Positions 30,595 through 41,670 of a stretch of DNA of 64,000 bases are shown here, piece by piece. Position 1 is the first letter of the stretch, and each line of letters opens with the position of its first letter. A program made the position numbers and the translations under genes. Under the pieces are notes generated by a model. That model was given only the letters and a program-made list of their open reading frames with translations, was not told where the DNA came from and made no database searches. This DNA is from Alphaproteobacteria bacterium (GTDB lineage Bacteria; Pseudomonadota; Alphaproteobacteria; TMED109), in assembly GCA_022825705.1 (NCBI GenBank), contig JAJDWH010000036.1, forward strand, positions 124,001 to 188,000. The letters are read 5' to 3'.

Positions 30595-30626
30595 GACAGG
30601 AAGCGCCAAGCAGACTGCCACCTGTC
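30595..30626. terminator. Possible terminator between MaoC and livF
   Basis: GACAGG (30595-30600) pairs with CCTGTC (30621-30626) across a 20-base loop between convergent genes. There is no U-run, so the call is weak. Confidence 0.33.
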
Positions 30627-31320
30627 AGACCTCGAGCCACTCCTTGCGAACCTGGTTGTTCGCCCGAAACTCGCTGACGGAACCTTCGAATACGATCTTT
30701 CCGTGCCCCATCACGTGCACCCGATGAGAGATATCGAGTGCAATATCAAGCTTTTGCTCGACCAGCAAAATCGCGACGCCCCGTTTGGCAATTTCCGCCA
30801 GCAAGCCTGAGACCTGTTCGACCAGCTTTGGTGCCAACCCTTCGGTCGGCTCGTCAATCATGATGAGATCGGGGTCGCCCATGAGTGTGCGACAGATCGT
30901 CAGCATCTGCTGTTCACCGCCCGAAATCACTGATCCCAACGCATCCGCCCGCTCCGCCAAGTTCGGGAACATCTGAAACATGTCGTCGATCGACCACCGC
31001 CCCTGTTCACGCATGCTCTTGATCCCGAGTATCAGGTTCTGTCGGACCGTCAACGTCGGGAAAATGTTGCGGTTTTCCGGGACGTATCCGATTCCTCGGC
31101 GGGCAATTTCATGCATCTTGCGGCCCGCGATCGGTTCGCCCTTGAACATGATCGTTCCTACAGGTTCCACCTCGCCGGTGATCGCCTTCAGCGTCGTCGA
31201 CCTCCCTACGCCGTTGCGTCCCAACAGGCTGACAATTTCTCCCGCGCCGACGTCGAGGCTTACGCCCTGAATAATATGGCTTTTTCCATAGTATGCGTGC
31301 AAATCCCGGACTTCCAGCAT
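30625..31320 (-). CDS. livF: Branched-chain amino acid-type ABC transporter ATPase LivF
   Basis: Cytoplasmic ATPase of 231 residues, last gene of the liv cluster. Order of motifs: Walker A region GRNGVGRSTT (about 34-43), signature ISGGEQQ, Walker B LIMIDEPTEGL, and the H-loop region around LLVEQ. The conserved Walker A lysine is replaced by Arg (GVGRST for GxGKST). Similar variants occur in some LivF groups, as far as I recall, so it may still work. It overlaps livG by 1 base and pairs with it in a heteromeric ATPase. Confidence 0.9.
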   Translation of the reverse strand: MLEVRDLHAYYGKSHIIQGVSLDVGAGEIVSLLGRNGVGRSTTLKAITGEVEPVGTIMFKGEPIAGRKMHEIARRGIGYVPENRNIFPTLTVRQNLILGIKSMREQGRWSIDDMFQMFPNLAERADALGSVISGGEQQMLTICRTLMGDPDLIMIDEPTEGLAPKLVEQVSGLLAEIAKRGVAILLVEQKLDIALDISHRVHVMGHGKIVFEGSVSEFRANNQVRKEWLEV

Positions 31321-32069
31321 CAGCTCGCTCCCGTGCCCAAGTAGGCCTCCTGTACGGCCGCGGAGGAGCGGATCTCGCTGGGCGAGCCGGTGGCAATGAT
31401 CTCGCCATACACCAGAACCGAAATCCGATCTGCCAAATCAAACACGACGCCCATGTCATGCTCCACGATCACGAGCGTCTTGCCTTCCGAGATTCGGCGG
31501 ATGAGCGACACCGCTTGCTCGATTTCCGAGTGGCTCATGCCCGCCGTGGGCTCGTCCAGCAGGATCACATTCGCACCGCCGGCCACCGCGATTCCGAGTT
31601 CCAGGGCACGTTGGTCGGCGTACGAGAGGAGGCCCGCGGGAAGGTCTCGCTTCCCCCACAAACCGATGTCCTTGAGGATCAAAACGGTCCGATCGTTCAG
31701 GTCACGCAGGCGGCCCACGAGCTTCCACCAGGCATACCGGTGACCCAACGCGAACAGGCAGCCGCATCGGACATTGTCCAACACGCTCATCCGCGCGAAG
31801 ATGTTCGTGACCTGAAACGACCGGGTCAATCCCAATCGGTTGATTTCGAAGGCTTTCTTGTTGGTGATGTCGGTATCATACAGGTGGATACCGCCGGCAG
31901 ACGGAGGAAACCGCCCACTGATCAGGTTGTAGAGCGTCGACTTGCCTGCCCCGTTCGGCCCGATGATCGCGTGCCGCTCCCCATCCCGGATCTCCAGGTC
32001 GACTCCGCGAATAATCTCCGTCGCACCAAAGCTCTTCCGAACGCCGGTCAGTGTCAGGGCGCTGTTCAT
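31320..32069 (-). CDS. livG: Branched-chain amino acid-type ABC transporter ATPase LivG
   Basis: ATPase subunit of 249 residues. Walker A is GPNGAGKST, Walker B VILLDEPTAGM and the H-loop VEHDM. The signature motif reads LSYADQRALELG in place of LSGGQ, as is common in LivG. The LivG-type switch segment ITNKKAFEINRLGLTRSFQ is present. It overlaps livM by 4 bases. Confidence 0.92.
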   Translation of the reverse strand: MNSALTLTGVRKSFGATEIIRGVDLEIRDGERHAIIGPNGAGKSTLYNLISGRFPPSAGGIHLYDTDITNKKAFEINRLGLTRSFQVTNIFARMSVLDNVRCGCLFALGHRYAWWKLVGRLRDLNDRTVLILKDIGLWGKRDLPAGLLSYADQRALELGIAVAGGANVILLDEPTAGMSHSEIEQAVSLIRRISEGKTLVIVEHDMGVVFDLADRISVLVYGEIIATGSPSEIRSSAAVQEAYLGTGAS

Positions 32070-33331
32070 CCGCGTGGCAATGTGCGCGCGTCGGCGATGG
32101 CGGTATTCCAGGCCGAAACCGCGCTCGGCAAGGTCTTGCGGACCGCGAACCCGCCAGCAACGGCGATGCCGGTAAAGACGATCCAGGGGACCGCAGAAAA
32201 CGGGTCGCTCTCAATGCCATAGATGACGAGTTCTGTCTCCGTGCTCAGACGCGAGCTGCGGAAATACAGCATCTCGATCAGGCCGATACAGCCCAGGACC
32301 GACGCGACCAGAGCGGCGAAGAATCGCGTGTAGGGGATCAGCAACGGCGCCAGGAGACGCGCATGCACGCGCCAAATGGGCTGATGCATGGTGATCAGCC
32401 CGGCCAGGCCGCCCGGGAAGAACATGATGACCGCCACGAACATGACCCCGAGATAAAGGACCCATGCCTCGGTGACGCCGGTCAGCGTGCTCTGCAGGAA
32501 ATAGAGCAGCGTGGCGCCGATTATGGGGCCGACGAAGCTCGCGGTGCCGCCGATGTAAACCATGAACAGGACCAGGCCTGACTGAAGCACGCTTACCTGC
32601 TCGAACCCGACATGCTCGATATTCACGGCATGCAGCGCACCGGCGATCCCTGCGAAGAAGGAAGACAGCGAGAAAGCAAGCCAGCGAATCCGCTGGCTGG
32701 AATACCCGATGAACTCCACGCGCTCGGGATTGTCACGGACCGCATTGGAGATGCGCCCGAACGGGGTCCGGGTGAGCAGGAACATCGCCAGCGTGCAGAG
32801 CAGACACCATCCGGCGATCAGGTAATAGACCTCGATGTTGGGCCCGTAGGTGACACCAAACAATTCCTCGCCGATCACACGGTCGGTCTGGATTCCGTCT
32901 TCGCCGTTGAAGATGGCCACCAGCACCAGCGTCAGGGCGGTAACCATTTCCCCGAACCCCAGTGAGATCATCGCGAACGTGGTCCCGGCGCGGCGGGTGG
33001 AGACGTAGCCAATCAGGATTCCGAAGAACAGACCGACGAGGCCACCCAGCAGCGGGATCAGCGTTACCGGGATGTAGGGGACTTCCTCTTCGTAGATGAA
33101 GTTCAGGTAGTGAATGGTGAAATAACCGGCGAGGCCGAAATAGACCGCGTGGCCGAACGACAGCATCCCTCCCTGGCCCAGGAGCATGTTGTAGGCCAGG
33201 GCAAACACGATGAGCAGCCCGATCTGGCTCATCAAGGTCAGCGCGAAGCCGGACGAAAACACGTGCGGCAGCGCGATCAGCACGATCGCGCCGCCGATCC
33301 ACGGAGCCAGCCTGCCCATCAGCATGCTCAT
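32066..33331 (-). CDS. livM: Branched-chain amino acid-type ABC permease LivM
   Basis: Integral membrane permease of 421 residues with at least eight hydrophobic segments and the LivM signature GLLIVFALAYNMLLGQGGMLSFGHAVYFGL-type region around residues 35-65 (split here for brevity). It is about 70-90 residues longer than a typical LivM: a loop/helix extension occupies the C-terminal end, around ESDPFSAVPWIVFTGIAVAG. Overlaps livH by 4 bases. Forms the translocation pore with LivH. Confidence 0.9.
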   Translation of the reverse strand: MSMLMGRLAPWIGGAIVLIALPHVFSSGFALTLMSQIGLLIVFALAYNMLLGQGGMLSFGHAVYFGLAGYFTIHYLNFIYEEEVPYIPVTLIPLLGGLVGLFFGILIGYVSTRRAGTTFAMISLGFGEMVTALTLVLVAIFNGEDGIQTDRVIGEELFGVTYGPNIEVYYLIAGWCLLCTLAMFLLTRTPFGRISNAVRDNPERVEFIGYSSQRIRWLAFSLSSFFAGIAGALHAVNIEHVGFEQVSVLQSGLVLFMVYIGGTASFVGPIIGATLLYFLQSTLTGVTEAWVLYLGVMFVAVIMFFPGGLAGLITMHQPIWRVHARLLAPLLIPYTRFFAALVASVLGCIGLIEMLYFRSSRLSTETELVIYGIESDPFSAVPWIVFTGIAVAGGFAVRKTLPSAVSAWNTAIADARTLPRG

Positions 33332-34275
33332 ACGTCGCGAGTACCGAATAGACCGCGGGGCTTGAAGATCAGCATCAGGACCAGCATCAGGTACGGAAGC
33401 ACCGGAGCTACCTGCGCGGTCGTGATCCGCGTGAAGTCGCGCAACATGCCCGCGGTGTCAATCTCCAGCCCGAGCGCCAGAACGAGACTGCCGACCCCGT
33501 AGTCGTAAAAGATGGCGAGTCTGGTAACGATCCCGATGATCAGGGCCGCAACCAGGGCCCCCCCGAGAGAGCCCAGACCACCAATGACGATGACCACGAA
33601 GACAATGGGCCCGAGCTGGATGGCCATCGCCGGTTCGGTGCCCAGGACGTTTCCGCCGACCACTCCGGCTACTCCGGCCAGAGCACAGCCGAACCCGAAC
33701 GTCCACATGAAAATGCGCGGAATATCGTGTCCCAGCGTCGCGACGTGGATCGGATCGGACACTGCGGCACGGATGATCAGACCGATGCGCGTATAGGTCA
33801 GCAAGGCGAATAGGGCGACGAAGATGGCCACCGACACGACGAGCATGAAGACTCGATAGATCGAGTAGTCGAATCCCTGCCACGTGAACAGCGCGCCCGA
33901 CATTGCATCCGGGATTTCGTACGGGACCGGGACCCGTCCCCAGATCATCTGCACCAGCTCTTCAATTACATAGGCCACCCCGAACGTAAACAGCAGTTCT
34001 GCGACATGGCCGTATCGATGGACAGGTCGTAGTCCCCAGCGTTCGATTCCCGCCCCCACCATGCCGACGATCACGGGCGCCACGATCAACGCTGCCCAGA
34101 AGTTCAGTCCCTCACTGATCTGATATGCAAAGTAAGCACCCAGCATGAAGAAGCTGGCGTGGGCGAAATTCAATACCCCCATCATGCTGAAGATCAGCGT
34201 GAGTCCACTCGCCAACAAAAACAACAGCATGCCGTACAGCACGCCGTTGAACATCGCGAAGATGAAGCTTTCCAC
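33328..34275 (-). CDS. livH: Branched-chain amino acid-type ABC permease LivH
   Basis: Permease of 315 residues, all in membrane helices apart from short loops. Diagnostic features are the start MESFIFAMFNGVLYGMLLFL, SGLTLIFSMMGVLNFAHA and the C-terminal GGLGSLGGALVAALIIG. The pattern is that of LivH. Its stop overlaps livM. A 66-base gap separates it from livK. Confidence 0.93.
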   Translation of the reverse strand: MESFIFAMFNGVLYGMLLFLLASGLTLIFSMMGVLNFAHASFFMLGAYFAYQISEGLNFWAALIVAPVIVGMVGAGIERWGLRPVHRYGHVAELLFTFGVAYVIEELVQMIWGRVPVPYEIPDAMSGALFTWQGFDYSIYRVFMLVVSVAIFVALFALLTYTRIGLIIRAAVSDPIHVATLGHDIPRIFMWTFGFGCALAGVAGVVGGNVLGTEPAMAIQLGPIVFVVIVIGGLGSLGGALVAALIIGIVTRLAIFYDYGVGSLVLALGLEIDTAGMLRDFTRITTAQVAPVLPYLMLVLMLIFKPRGLFGTRDV

Positions 34276-34341
34276 CTGAATCCGCCCAGACCGAGTTGCC
34301 TGGCGCTTGGCCAGCTACGACGCGGAGCGCGCGTCAGCCGA

Positions 34342-35610
34342 TCACGGGCGCTTCATCTCACATGAGGTCGGGAGCTCGATCGCGTCCGACATGATCCAGC
34401 CATCCGTCGCAAACGCTACTTCGTAATTGTCGCCTTCGTAGATGTACGGTCGCTCCAGGTCTTCGGCCATGGTGCTGATGACCATCGGGAAGATGATCTG
34501 GTGGTCCTCGCCGCGCATTACCAGTGGTCCGGCCGGACCGTCCATCGTCATGCCTTCCATCGCAGCAGCAACCAGGGCGGGATCGTCGCTCCCCGCTTTA
34601 TCCAGCGCCGCAGCGAAAAACTCGATCGTCCATCGCATGCGTTCCGAATAAATGCTCTTGCCCGTCTGCTGACGCCAACGGTCGTAGGTGTCCAGGAGTT
34701 CGGCAGGTTGCTGGTCATACAACGGATCATTCTCGTGCATTTCCGTGACCTGCTTCAGTCGCGTCGCGATGCCATCTTTCGCACCAATGCCGGCGACTGA
34801 ACTCGGTATGCCTGCGTAAATGGTGTAGAAGGATGCATCGAGATTAGCTTCGGAAGCTGCCTTGACGAACCGCACAAGGTCAGGGCCCCAGTTACCCGTC
34901 AGGACGGTGTCGGCGCCGGCAGCCTTGATCTTCGCAATGTACGGGGTGAAATCGAGCACCTTCCCGAACGGCACGATCAGCTCGTCGCCAACCAGTTCAA
35001 TACCGGGCGCCCGCTCGGCGAGCATCTGCTGCGCCGCGGCCTGAAAGGCCTGCCCGTAGGCATAGTTCTGGTTGAGCATGTACAGCTTCTGAACCGATGA
35101 ATCACGGCCGAGCTGCGTAACCAGCGCAGCCACCTTCATGTCCACATTCGCGTCGAAGCGAAAATGCCAAAACGAACACAGCTCATTCGTGAACGAGGTC
35201 GTAACCGCGGAATGATTGAGGTAGAGAATGGCCTGGTCCGGGTTTCGGCGGTTATGGCGCTGCAGGAACTTGATGATGTTGAGCGCGTGGTTTGACCCCA
35301 CGCCCTGGCTCACGAAGCGGATGTCATCGTCGATGACCTTGCGAAGCTGCTGTGTCGTTTTCTCCGCGTTCATCGCGTTGTCGAGCGGAACGATCTCGAT
35401 GTGACGGCCGCCGAGAACGCCGCCCCGCTGGTTCACTTCGTTTGCAAAAAATTCAAAGATTTCGAGCGTGTCGCGGCCGACAGCGGCGATCGGACCGGAG
35501 AACGGTTCAATCAATCCCAGTTTGACCGTGTCCGCACCGCGAGCGGAGAACGCGACCACGACGACCGGGAACATTACTGCGAACGTGCGGACCAACTTGA
35601 TCAAGGCCAT
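34342..35610 (-). CDS. livK: Periplasmic ligand-binding protein of liv-type ABC transporter
   Basis: Substrate-binding protein of 422 residues: signal peptide (1-25, ending FSARG), then the Peripla_BP_6 fold starting TVKLGLIEPFSGPIAAVG. ATG 35610 has a GGGAGA ribosome site about seven bases upstream, so the longer upstream frame is ignored. Family members bind leucine, urea, aromatic acids or short-chain amides; no residue here fixes the ligand. It is the first gene of livKHMGF, about 200 bases after mnmE, with the same strand. Confidence 0.85.
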   Translation of the reverse strand: MALIKLVRTFAVMFPVVVVAFSARGADTVKLGLIEPFSGPIAAVGRDTLEIFEFFANEVNQRGGVLGGRHIEIVPLDNAMNAEKTTQQLRKVIDDDIRFVSQGVGSNHALNIIKFLQRHNRRNPDQAILYLNHSAVTTSFTNELCSFWHFRFDANVDMKVAALVTQLGRDSSVQKLYMLNQNYAYGQAFQAAAQQMLAERAPGIELVGDELIVPFGKVLDFTPYIAKIKAAGADTVLTGNWGPDLVRFVKAASEANLDASFYTIYAGIPSSVAGIGAKDGIATRLKQVTEMHENDPLYDQQPAELLDTYDRWRQQTGKSIYSERMRWTIEFFAAALDKAGSDDPALVAAAMEGMTMDGPAGPLVMRGEDHQIIFPMVISTMAEDLERPYIYEGDNYEVAFATDGWIMSDAIELPTSCEMKRP

Positions 35611-35809
35611 GGTCGTTCTCCCAATCGGTATCCGCTCTGTTTCCGGCGTTAGAGCAAACCATACCCGGATAGGGTCTTCAAGGCACCCGATCCAGCCGCG
35701 CGTTGCCGCTGCTACGGGTGCCGGTCGCACCAGATTGAGACGGTTTTCCGGCTCTCGGATTCCGGGTTGGCGCATGACCGCACCGGTCGGCGGCGGCGTG
35801 GGCGCCTAC

Positions 35810-37129
35810 CTATTTTCCGATGCAAAAGTTGGAAAACACCCTGTCGAGCACGTCTTCCACGTCGACGCGGCCCGTGATCCGGCCCAATGCATGCACCGCG
35901 GCGCGCAGCTCTTCCGCGGCCAACTCCGTCGAAACCGAGTGCTGGACGTTTCCCAGCGCGGCGGCCGCCCGCTTCAGCGCTTCGCGGTGGCGCACGCGCG
36001 TGAGGGCCAATCCTTCCTCCGGATGACTGCCTCCCGCGGCGACCACCGCCTCCAGCGCGTCCAGCAGCCCGTCGATGCCGGTACCGGTACGGCAGGAGAT
36101 CGCGAGATCGCCAGGCTGGACGCGTGGATCCTGCATCGGCGAGCGGAGATCGGACTTGTTCCACACCCGCACCGATCGCGCTGCCGCAACTTCGAACTGC
36201 GGCGTCTCCCCAGTGGAAAGATCGCCCAGAACCAGCATCACGTCCGCTTGCTTGGCCCAATTCAGTGCCCGCCGGATGCCCTCACGCTCGATCTCGTCGC
36301 CGGACTTCCGGATTCCGGCGGTGTCGGCAAGTGTGACCGGCCATCCTCCAAGGTTCATGTGCACCTCGATGATGTCGCGCGTCGTGCCGGCGGTGGAGGA
36401 AACGATCGCCGCTTCCCGCCCTGCCAGCAGGTTCACCAAGCTGGACTTCCCAGAATTGGGCGGGCCGAGCACGGCGACCTGAAATCCTTCACGCAACCGC
36501 TCCCCGCGACGGTCGTCGTCGAGGTGCGCCGTGATGTCATGGGCAAGCGACTGCGCCTTGCCCGGTTGCAGCGGCACCGACCCCACGTCGGCTTCGTCGA
36601 TGAAGTCGAGGGAAGCTTCCGCTTCAGCCAGGCATTCGATTGCCCGGGAACGCCACGAATCGTAGAGCTCGCTCAGGCCGCCCTGAACCTGACGAACCGC
36701 CTGGATGCGCTGGAGGCGGGTCTCCGCGGCCACCAGGTCGGCAATCCCTTCGGCCTGAACGAGATCGAGTTTGCCGTTCGCGAATGCTCTTCGCGAAAAC
36801 TCGCCTGGGTCGGCCGGTCGAACGTCGGGCAGCCGACAGAGCTCGCCGATCACGCCGTCGATGACGGCCCGGCTTCCATGAACATGCAGCTCGCCGACGT
36901 CCTCGCCCGTGAAGCTGTCGGGCCCCGGAAAGAACACGGCAAGCCCCTCGTCGAGGGGCACGGTCCGGTCAGTTTCCCGCAACGTGACGCGGGCCAGGCG
37001 GCGCGGACGAAGTTCCTTCCCGCACAAGCGGTGCAGCGCTGCCTTCGTGGCTGGACCGGAAATGCGGATGATGCAGATGGCGCTCGGTGGAGGGCCGCTC
37101 GCCGGAGCAACAATCGTGTCTCCCGCCAA
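35810..37129 (-). CDS. mnmE: tRNA modification GTPase MnmE
   Basis: GTPase of 439 residues acting with MnmG. The THF-binding domain (1-120) starts DTIVAPASGPPPSAICIIRI, the G domain has GPPNSGKSS and DTAGIR and the NKSD motif, and the extreme C-terminus CIGK carries the catalytic Cys. The start codon is TTG 37129, with a GGAAAG ribosome site about eight bases upstream. The [2Fe-2S] protein gene lies 17 bases upstream on the same strand. A 199-base gap separates it from livK. Confidence 0.96.
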   Translation of the reverse strand: MAGDTIVAPASGPPPSAICIIRISGPATKAALHRLCGKELRPRRLARVTLRETDRTVPLDEGLAVFFPGPDSFTGEDVGELHVHGSRAVIDGVIGELCRLPDVRPADPGEFSRRAFANGKLDLVQAEGIADLVAAETRLQRIQAVRQVQGGLSELYDSWRSRAIECLAEAEASLDFIDEADVGSVPLQPGKAQSLAHDITAHLDDDRRGERLREGFQVAVLGPPNSGKSSLVNLLAGREAAIVSSTAGTTRDIIEVHMNLGGWPVTLADTAGIRKSGDEIEREGIRRALNWAKQADVMLVLGDLSTGETPQFEVAAARSVRVWNKSDLRSPMQDPRVQPGDLAISCRTGTGIDGLLDALEAVVAAGGSHPEEGLALTRVRHREALKRAAAALGNVQHSVSTELAAEELRAAVHALGRITGRVDVEDVLDRVFSNFCIGK

Positions 37130-37146
37130 GGGTACGCTTTCCGCGG

Positions 37147-37497
37147 CTAGCCAGCGGGCTCTGCCGGCGGCAACTTGAGGCGGCTCACTTCCTTGCCGCC
37201 GCGGAGGTGGGTCTCAATGACTTCGTCCACATCGCTTCGCGTCTTGCACGAGTACCAAACGCCGTCTGGATAGATCACCATGACCGGTCCGTGCTCGCAT
37301 CGGTCGAGGCAGCCGGACGCATTGATCCGCACGCGTTCGAGCTTGAGCTCGCGCACTTTGGCCTTCATGTAGGTCCGAAGGTCCGTACCGCCCCGGTCAT
37401 GACAACATCCTTTCGTATGTCCGGGCGCCCGGACATTCGTGCAACAGAACACATGCGAACGGAAATAGAGCTCATCGGCGGCATCCTGGCCCGTCAT
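37147..37497 (-). CDS. Thioredoxin-like [2Fe-2S] ferredoxin domain protein
   Basis: A 116-residue protein with the Shethna-like thioredoxin ferredoxin fold. The cluster ligands are likely Cys in FCCTNVRAPGHTKGCC (about 16-33) and the downstream GCLDRCEHGP pair, which together match the small (2Fe-2S) ferredoxin domain family. ATG 37497 has GGAG six bases upstream; an ATG at 37503 is too close to that site. The role is unknown but it is likely a redox or electron-transfer carrier. It is 17 bases ahead of mnmE. Confidence 0.8.
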   Translation of the reverse strand: MTGQDAADELYFRSHVFCCTNVRAPGHTKGCCHDRGGTDLRTYMKAKVRELKLERVRINASGCLDRCEHGPVMVIYPDGVWYSCKTRSDVDEVIETHLRGGKEVSRLKLPPAEPAG

Positions 37498-37771
37498 CGT
37501 CATTCTCCGGCGGCGACCGTCTTCAACTCGCACAGGTTAGCGGAAATACAGGTGCGGGAATGCCGCCCGCAGCCGGGTTCCCGGCCCGCGAAGCGGCGGC
37601 TGAAGCGTGCCTGCCCGATCGGACGGAACCCCAGGGTCGGGACAAGTCCGGTCGGTGACATCCGTCCCGCGTCTGGGCCCCGTAACCCGACCGCACAACG
37701 GAAAGGGGTCGGGGAAATAGACCGCTGGTCCATAATGCTCTCGAGACTCCGTGTGCCTGGAGGCAGTCAAC

Positions 37772-39796
<2,025 letters not shown>

Positions 39797-39886
39797 CCTG
39801 ACCGGTCTCCGCGCCTCCAGGGTGCGGGAGCGCCAATTCTGCGGTAGGTTGCGCGCCCTTCTGGCTTCCCGATCAGGAAACCGTCC

Positions 39887-40627
39887 ATGCCTTCCCGCTA
39901 CGTGCGCATTCCCTCCCGCGAGGGTGAGGAATTCACCGTCTATTTCACCGCGCCGCCCGGCAAAGTTTCGCCCGGCATTGTCGTCATCCAAGAAATCTTC
40001 GGAATCAATCCGGTCATGCGAGCGGTTGCCGAGCAGTATGCCGCGCTCGGGTTCGCAGTGGCAGTGCCCGACCTGTTTTGGCGGCAGGAGCCGGAGGTTG
40101 AGATCACGGACCAATCCGAGGAGGAATGGGCCCGCGCATTCGAACTCTACAAGGGGTTCGACGAGACCAAGGGATTTGAAGACGTTGCCATGACCCTGCG
40201 GTGGCTTCGACATCAAGACGAGTGCACTGGCGCGTCCGCAACGTTGGGTTTCTGTCTCGGCGGAAAACTTTCTTATCTCGCTGCTTGCGGGCTGGATATC
40301 GAGGCTGCCGTCGGATACTACGGCGTCGGAATCGAAACTGCCCTGAACCAGGCGCGCATGATTCGTGGGCCACTGCTGCTCCACGTCGCGACCGAGGACG
40401 AGTACTGCTCCCCGGAAGCGCAGAAGCAGATTCACGAGGCACTCGATGAACATCCGAAGGTCACCGTCGAGACCTACTCCGGCTGCAACCACGCGTTCGC
40501 ACGCCCAGGCGGCGAGCACTACGACCGGGAGGCAGCCGCGCTCGCCGATGAGCGCACCCTCGCGCATCTGAACACCTACCTTCGTCCCAAACCACGAATT
40601 TTTCCCGCGCCGGAGAACTCCGAATGA
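39887..40627 (+). CDS. Dienelactone hydrolase-family protein
   Basis: Alpha/beta-hydrolase of 246 residues. The catalytic Cys is in GFCLGGKL, the modulating Glu in QEIFGINPV, and His in NHAFARPG; the nucleophile Cys rather than Ser is diagnostic of dienelactone hydrolase. It would hydrolyse a lactone or ester; the physiological substrate is not known. The stop overlaps the start of the quinone oxidoreductase gene (ATGA), so these are a co-translated pair. Confidence 0.9.
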   Translation: MPSRYVRIPSREGEEFTVYFTAPPGKVSPGIVVIQEIFGINPVMRAVAEQYAALGFAVAVPDLFWRQEPEVEITDQSEEEWARAFELYKGFDETKGFEDVAMTLRWLRHQDECTGASATLGFCLGGKLSYLAACGLDIEAAVGYYGVGIETALNQARMIRGPLLLHVATEDEYCSPEAQKQIHEALDEHPKVTVETYSGCNHAFARPGGEHYDREAAALADERTLAHLNTYLRPKPRIFPAPENSE

Positions 40628-41601
40628 CCAATATGGCCGTCTGCATTCACGAACAGGGAGGACCCGACGTTCTTCAGTGGGAGGAATATCCCGTAGGGGA
40701 CCTGCAGGAAGGCGAGGTTCGCGTCCGTCACACCGCCGTCGGCCTCAATTTCATCGACACCTACATGCGCTCGGGCATCTATCCGTTACCAGACTTGCCG
40801 CGGCCCATCGGTCTCGAGGCTGCCGGCGTGGTCGAGGAGGTCGGTGCCGGCGTCACGGGACTTAGCGCCGGTGATCGGGTCGCCTATGCCTCTCCTCCCC
40901 CTGGTGCCTACAGCCAAACCCGCCGGATGCCCGGCGACCGGGTCGTCAAGGTCCCGGATTCCGTGACCGACGAGCAGGCCGCCGCCATGATGCTGAAAGG
41001 GATGACCGCCGAGTACCTGTTGCGGCGGACATTTCGTGTCGAGCCGGGAATGACGGTGCTCTTCCACTCTGCAGCCGGTGGCGTAGGCCTGATTGCCTGC
41101 CAGTGGCTGAAGGCGCTTGGCGCGACCGTGATTGGAACCGTCGGTACCGAGGAAAAAGCGGAACTCGCGCGCGCCCACGGGTGTGACTACCCGATCCTTT
41201 TTGATCAGGTGGACTGGGTCGAGGAAGTCAAGAACATCACCGACGGCGAGGGTGTCCCAGTCGTCTACGACAGCATCGGAAAGACCACGCTGTCCAAATC
41301 CATTCAGTGTCTTGCGATGCATGGCATGGCGGTGCTCTTCGGTCAGTCCTCCGGCCCCACCGATCCAATCAATCTCGCGGTCCTGGCTGCCGGTTCCAAC
41401 TTCATCACGCGCCCGACGCTGATGACCTACACGAAGAAGCGCGAAGACCTGGAAGCCAGCGCGGCTGCCCTGTTCGATGTCGTGGGTAACGGCCAGGTCC
41501 GGATTGAGATCAACCAGCGCTATGCATTGGCCGAAGCGCAGCAGGCCCACCGGGATCTCGAGGGTAGGAAGACCACGGGATCAACGCTCTTGATCCCGTA
41601 G
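40624..41601 (+). CDS. qor: Quinone oxidoreductase (zeta-crystallin-like)
   Basis: Zinc-free MDR enzyme of 325 residues. Conserved elements are VGLNFIDTYMRSGIYPLP, GDRVAYASPPPGAYSQ and the NADPH-site HSAAGGVGLIACQW, and the C-terminal QAHRDLEGRKTTGSTLL, which matches classical Qor. It reduces quinones by one-electron transfer using NADPH. It is distinct from the PIG3-type copy at 1216. It is convergent with rho and followed by a hairpin. Confidence 0.95.
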   Translation: MTNMAVCIHEQGGPDVLQWEEYPVGDLQEGEVRVRHTAVGLNFIDTYMRSGIYPLPDLPRPIGLEAAGVVEEVGAGVTGLSAGDRVAYASPPPGAYSQTRRMPGDRVVKVPDSVTDEQAAAMMLKGMTAEYLLRRTFRVEPGMTVLFHSAAGGVGLIACQWLKALGATVIGTVGTEEKAELARAHGCDYPILFDQVDWVEEVKNITDGEGVPVVYDSIGKTTLSKSIQCLAMHGMAVLFGQSSGPTDPINLAVLAAGSNFITRPTLMTYTKKREDLEASAAALFDVVGNGQVRIEINQRYALAEAQQAHRDLEGRKTTGSTLLIP

Positions 41602-41609
41602 GTTCGCCG

Positions 41610-41659
41610 AATTGGTGGTGTCGGTGTCGCGGCAAGCGCCGGGACTGGCACCACGAATT
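41610..41659. terminator. Bidirectional hairpin between qor and rho
   Basis: AATTGGTGGTGTC (41610-41622) pairs with GGCACCACGAATT (41647-41659) over 13 positions with one G-G mismatch and one G-T pair. It lies in the 69-base gap between convergent genes, with AATT on both ends that supplies short T-runs on each strand. Confidence 0.6.
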
Positions 41660-41670
41660 CTCGTATTCGG

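Noticed and set aside
35468-37150. A 560-codon plus-strand frame opposite mnmE.
   Set aside because: mnmE is fully supported with GTPase motifs and CIGK; the opposite frame contains only low-information Arg/Pro/Gly-rich sequence.
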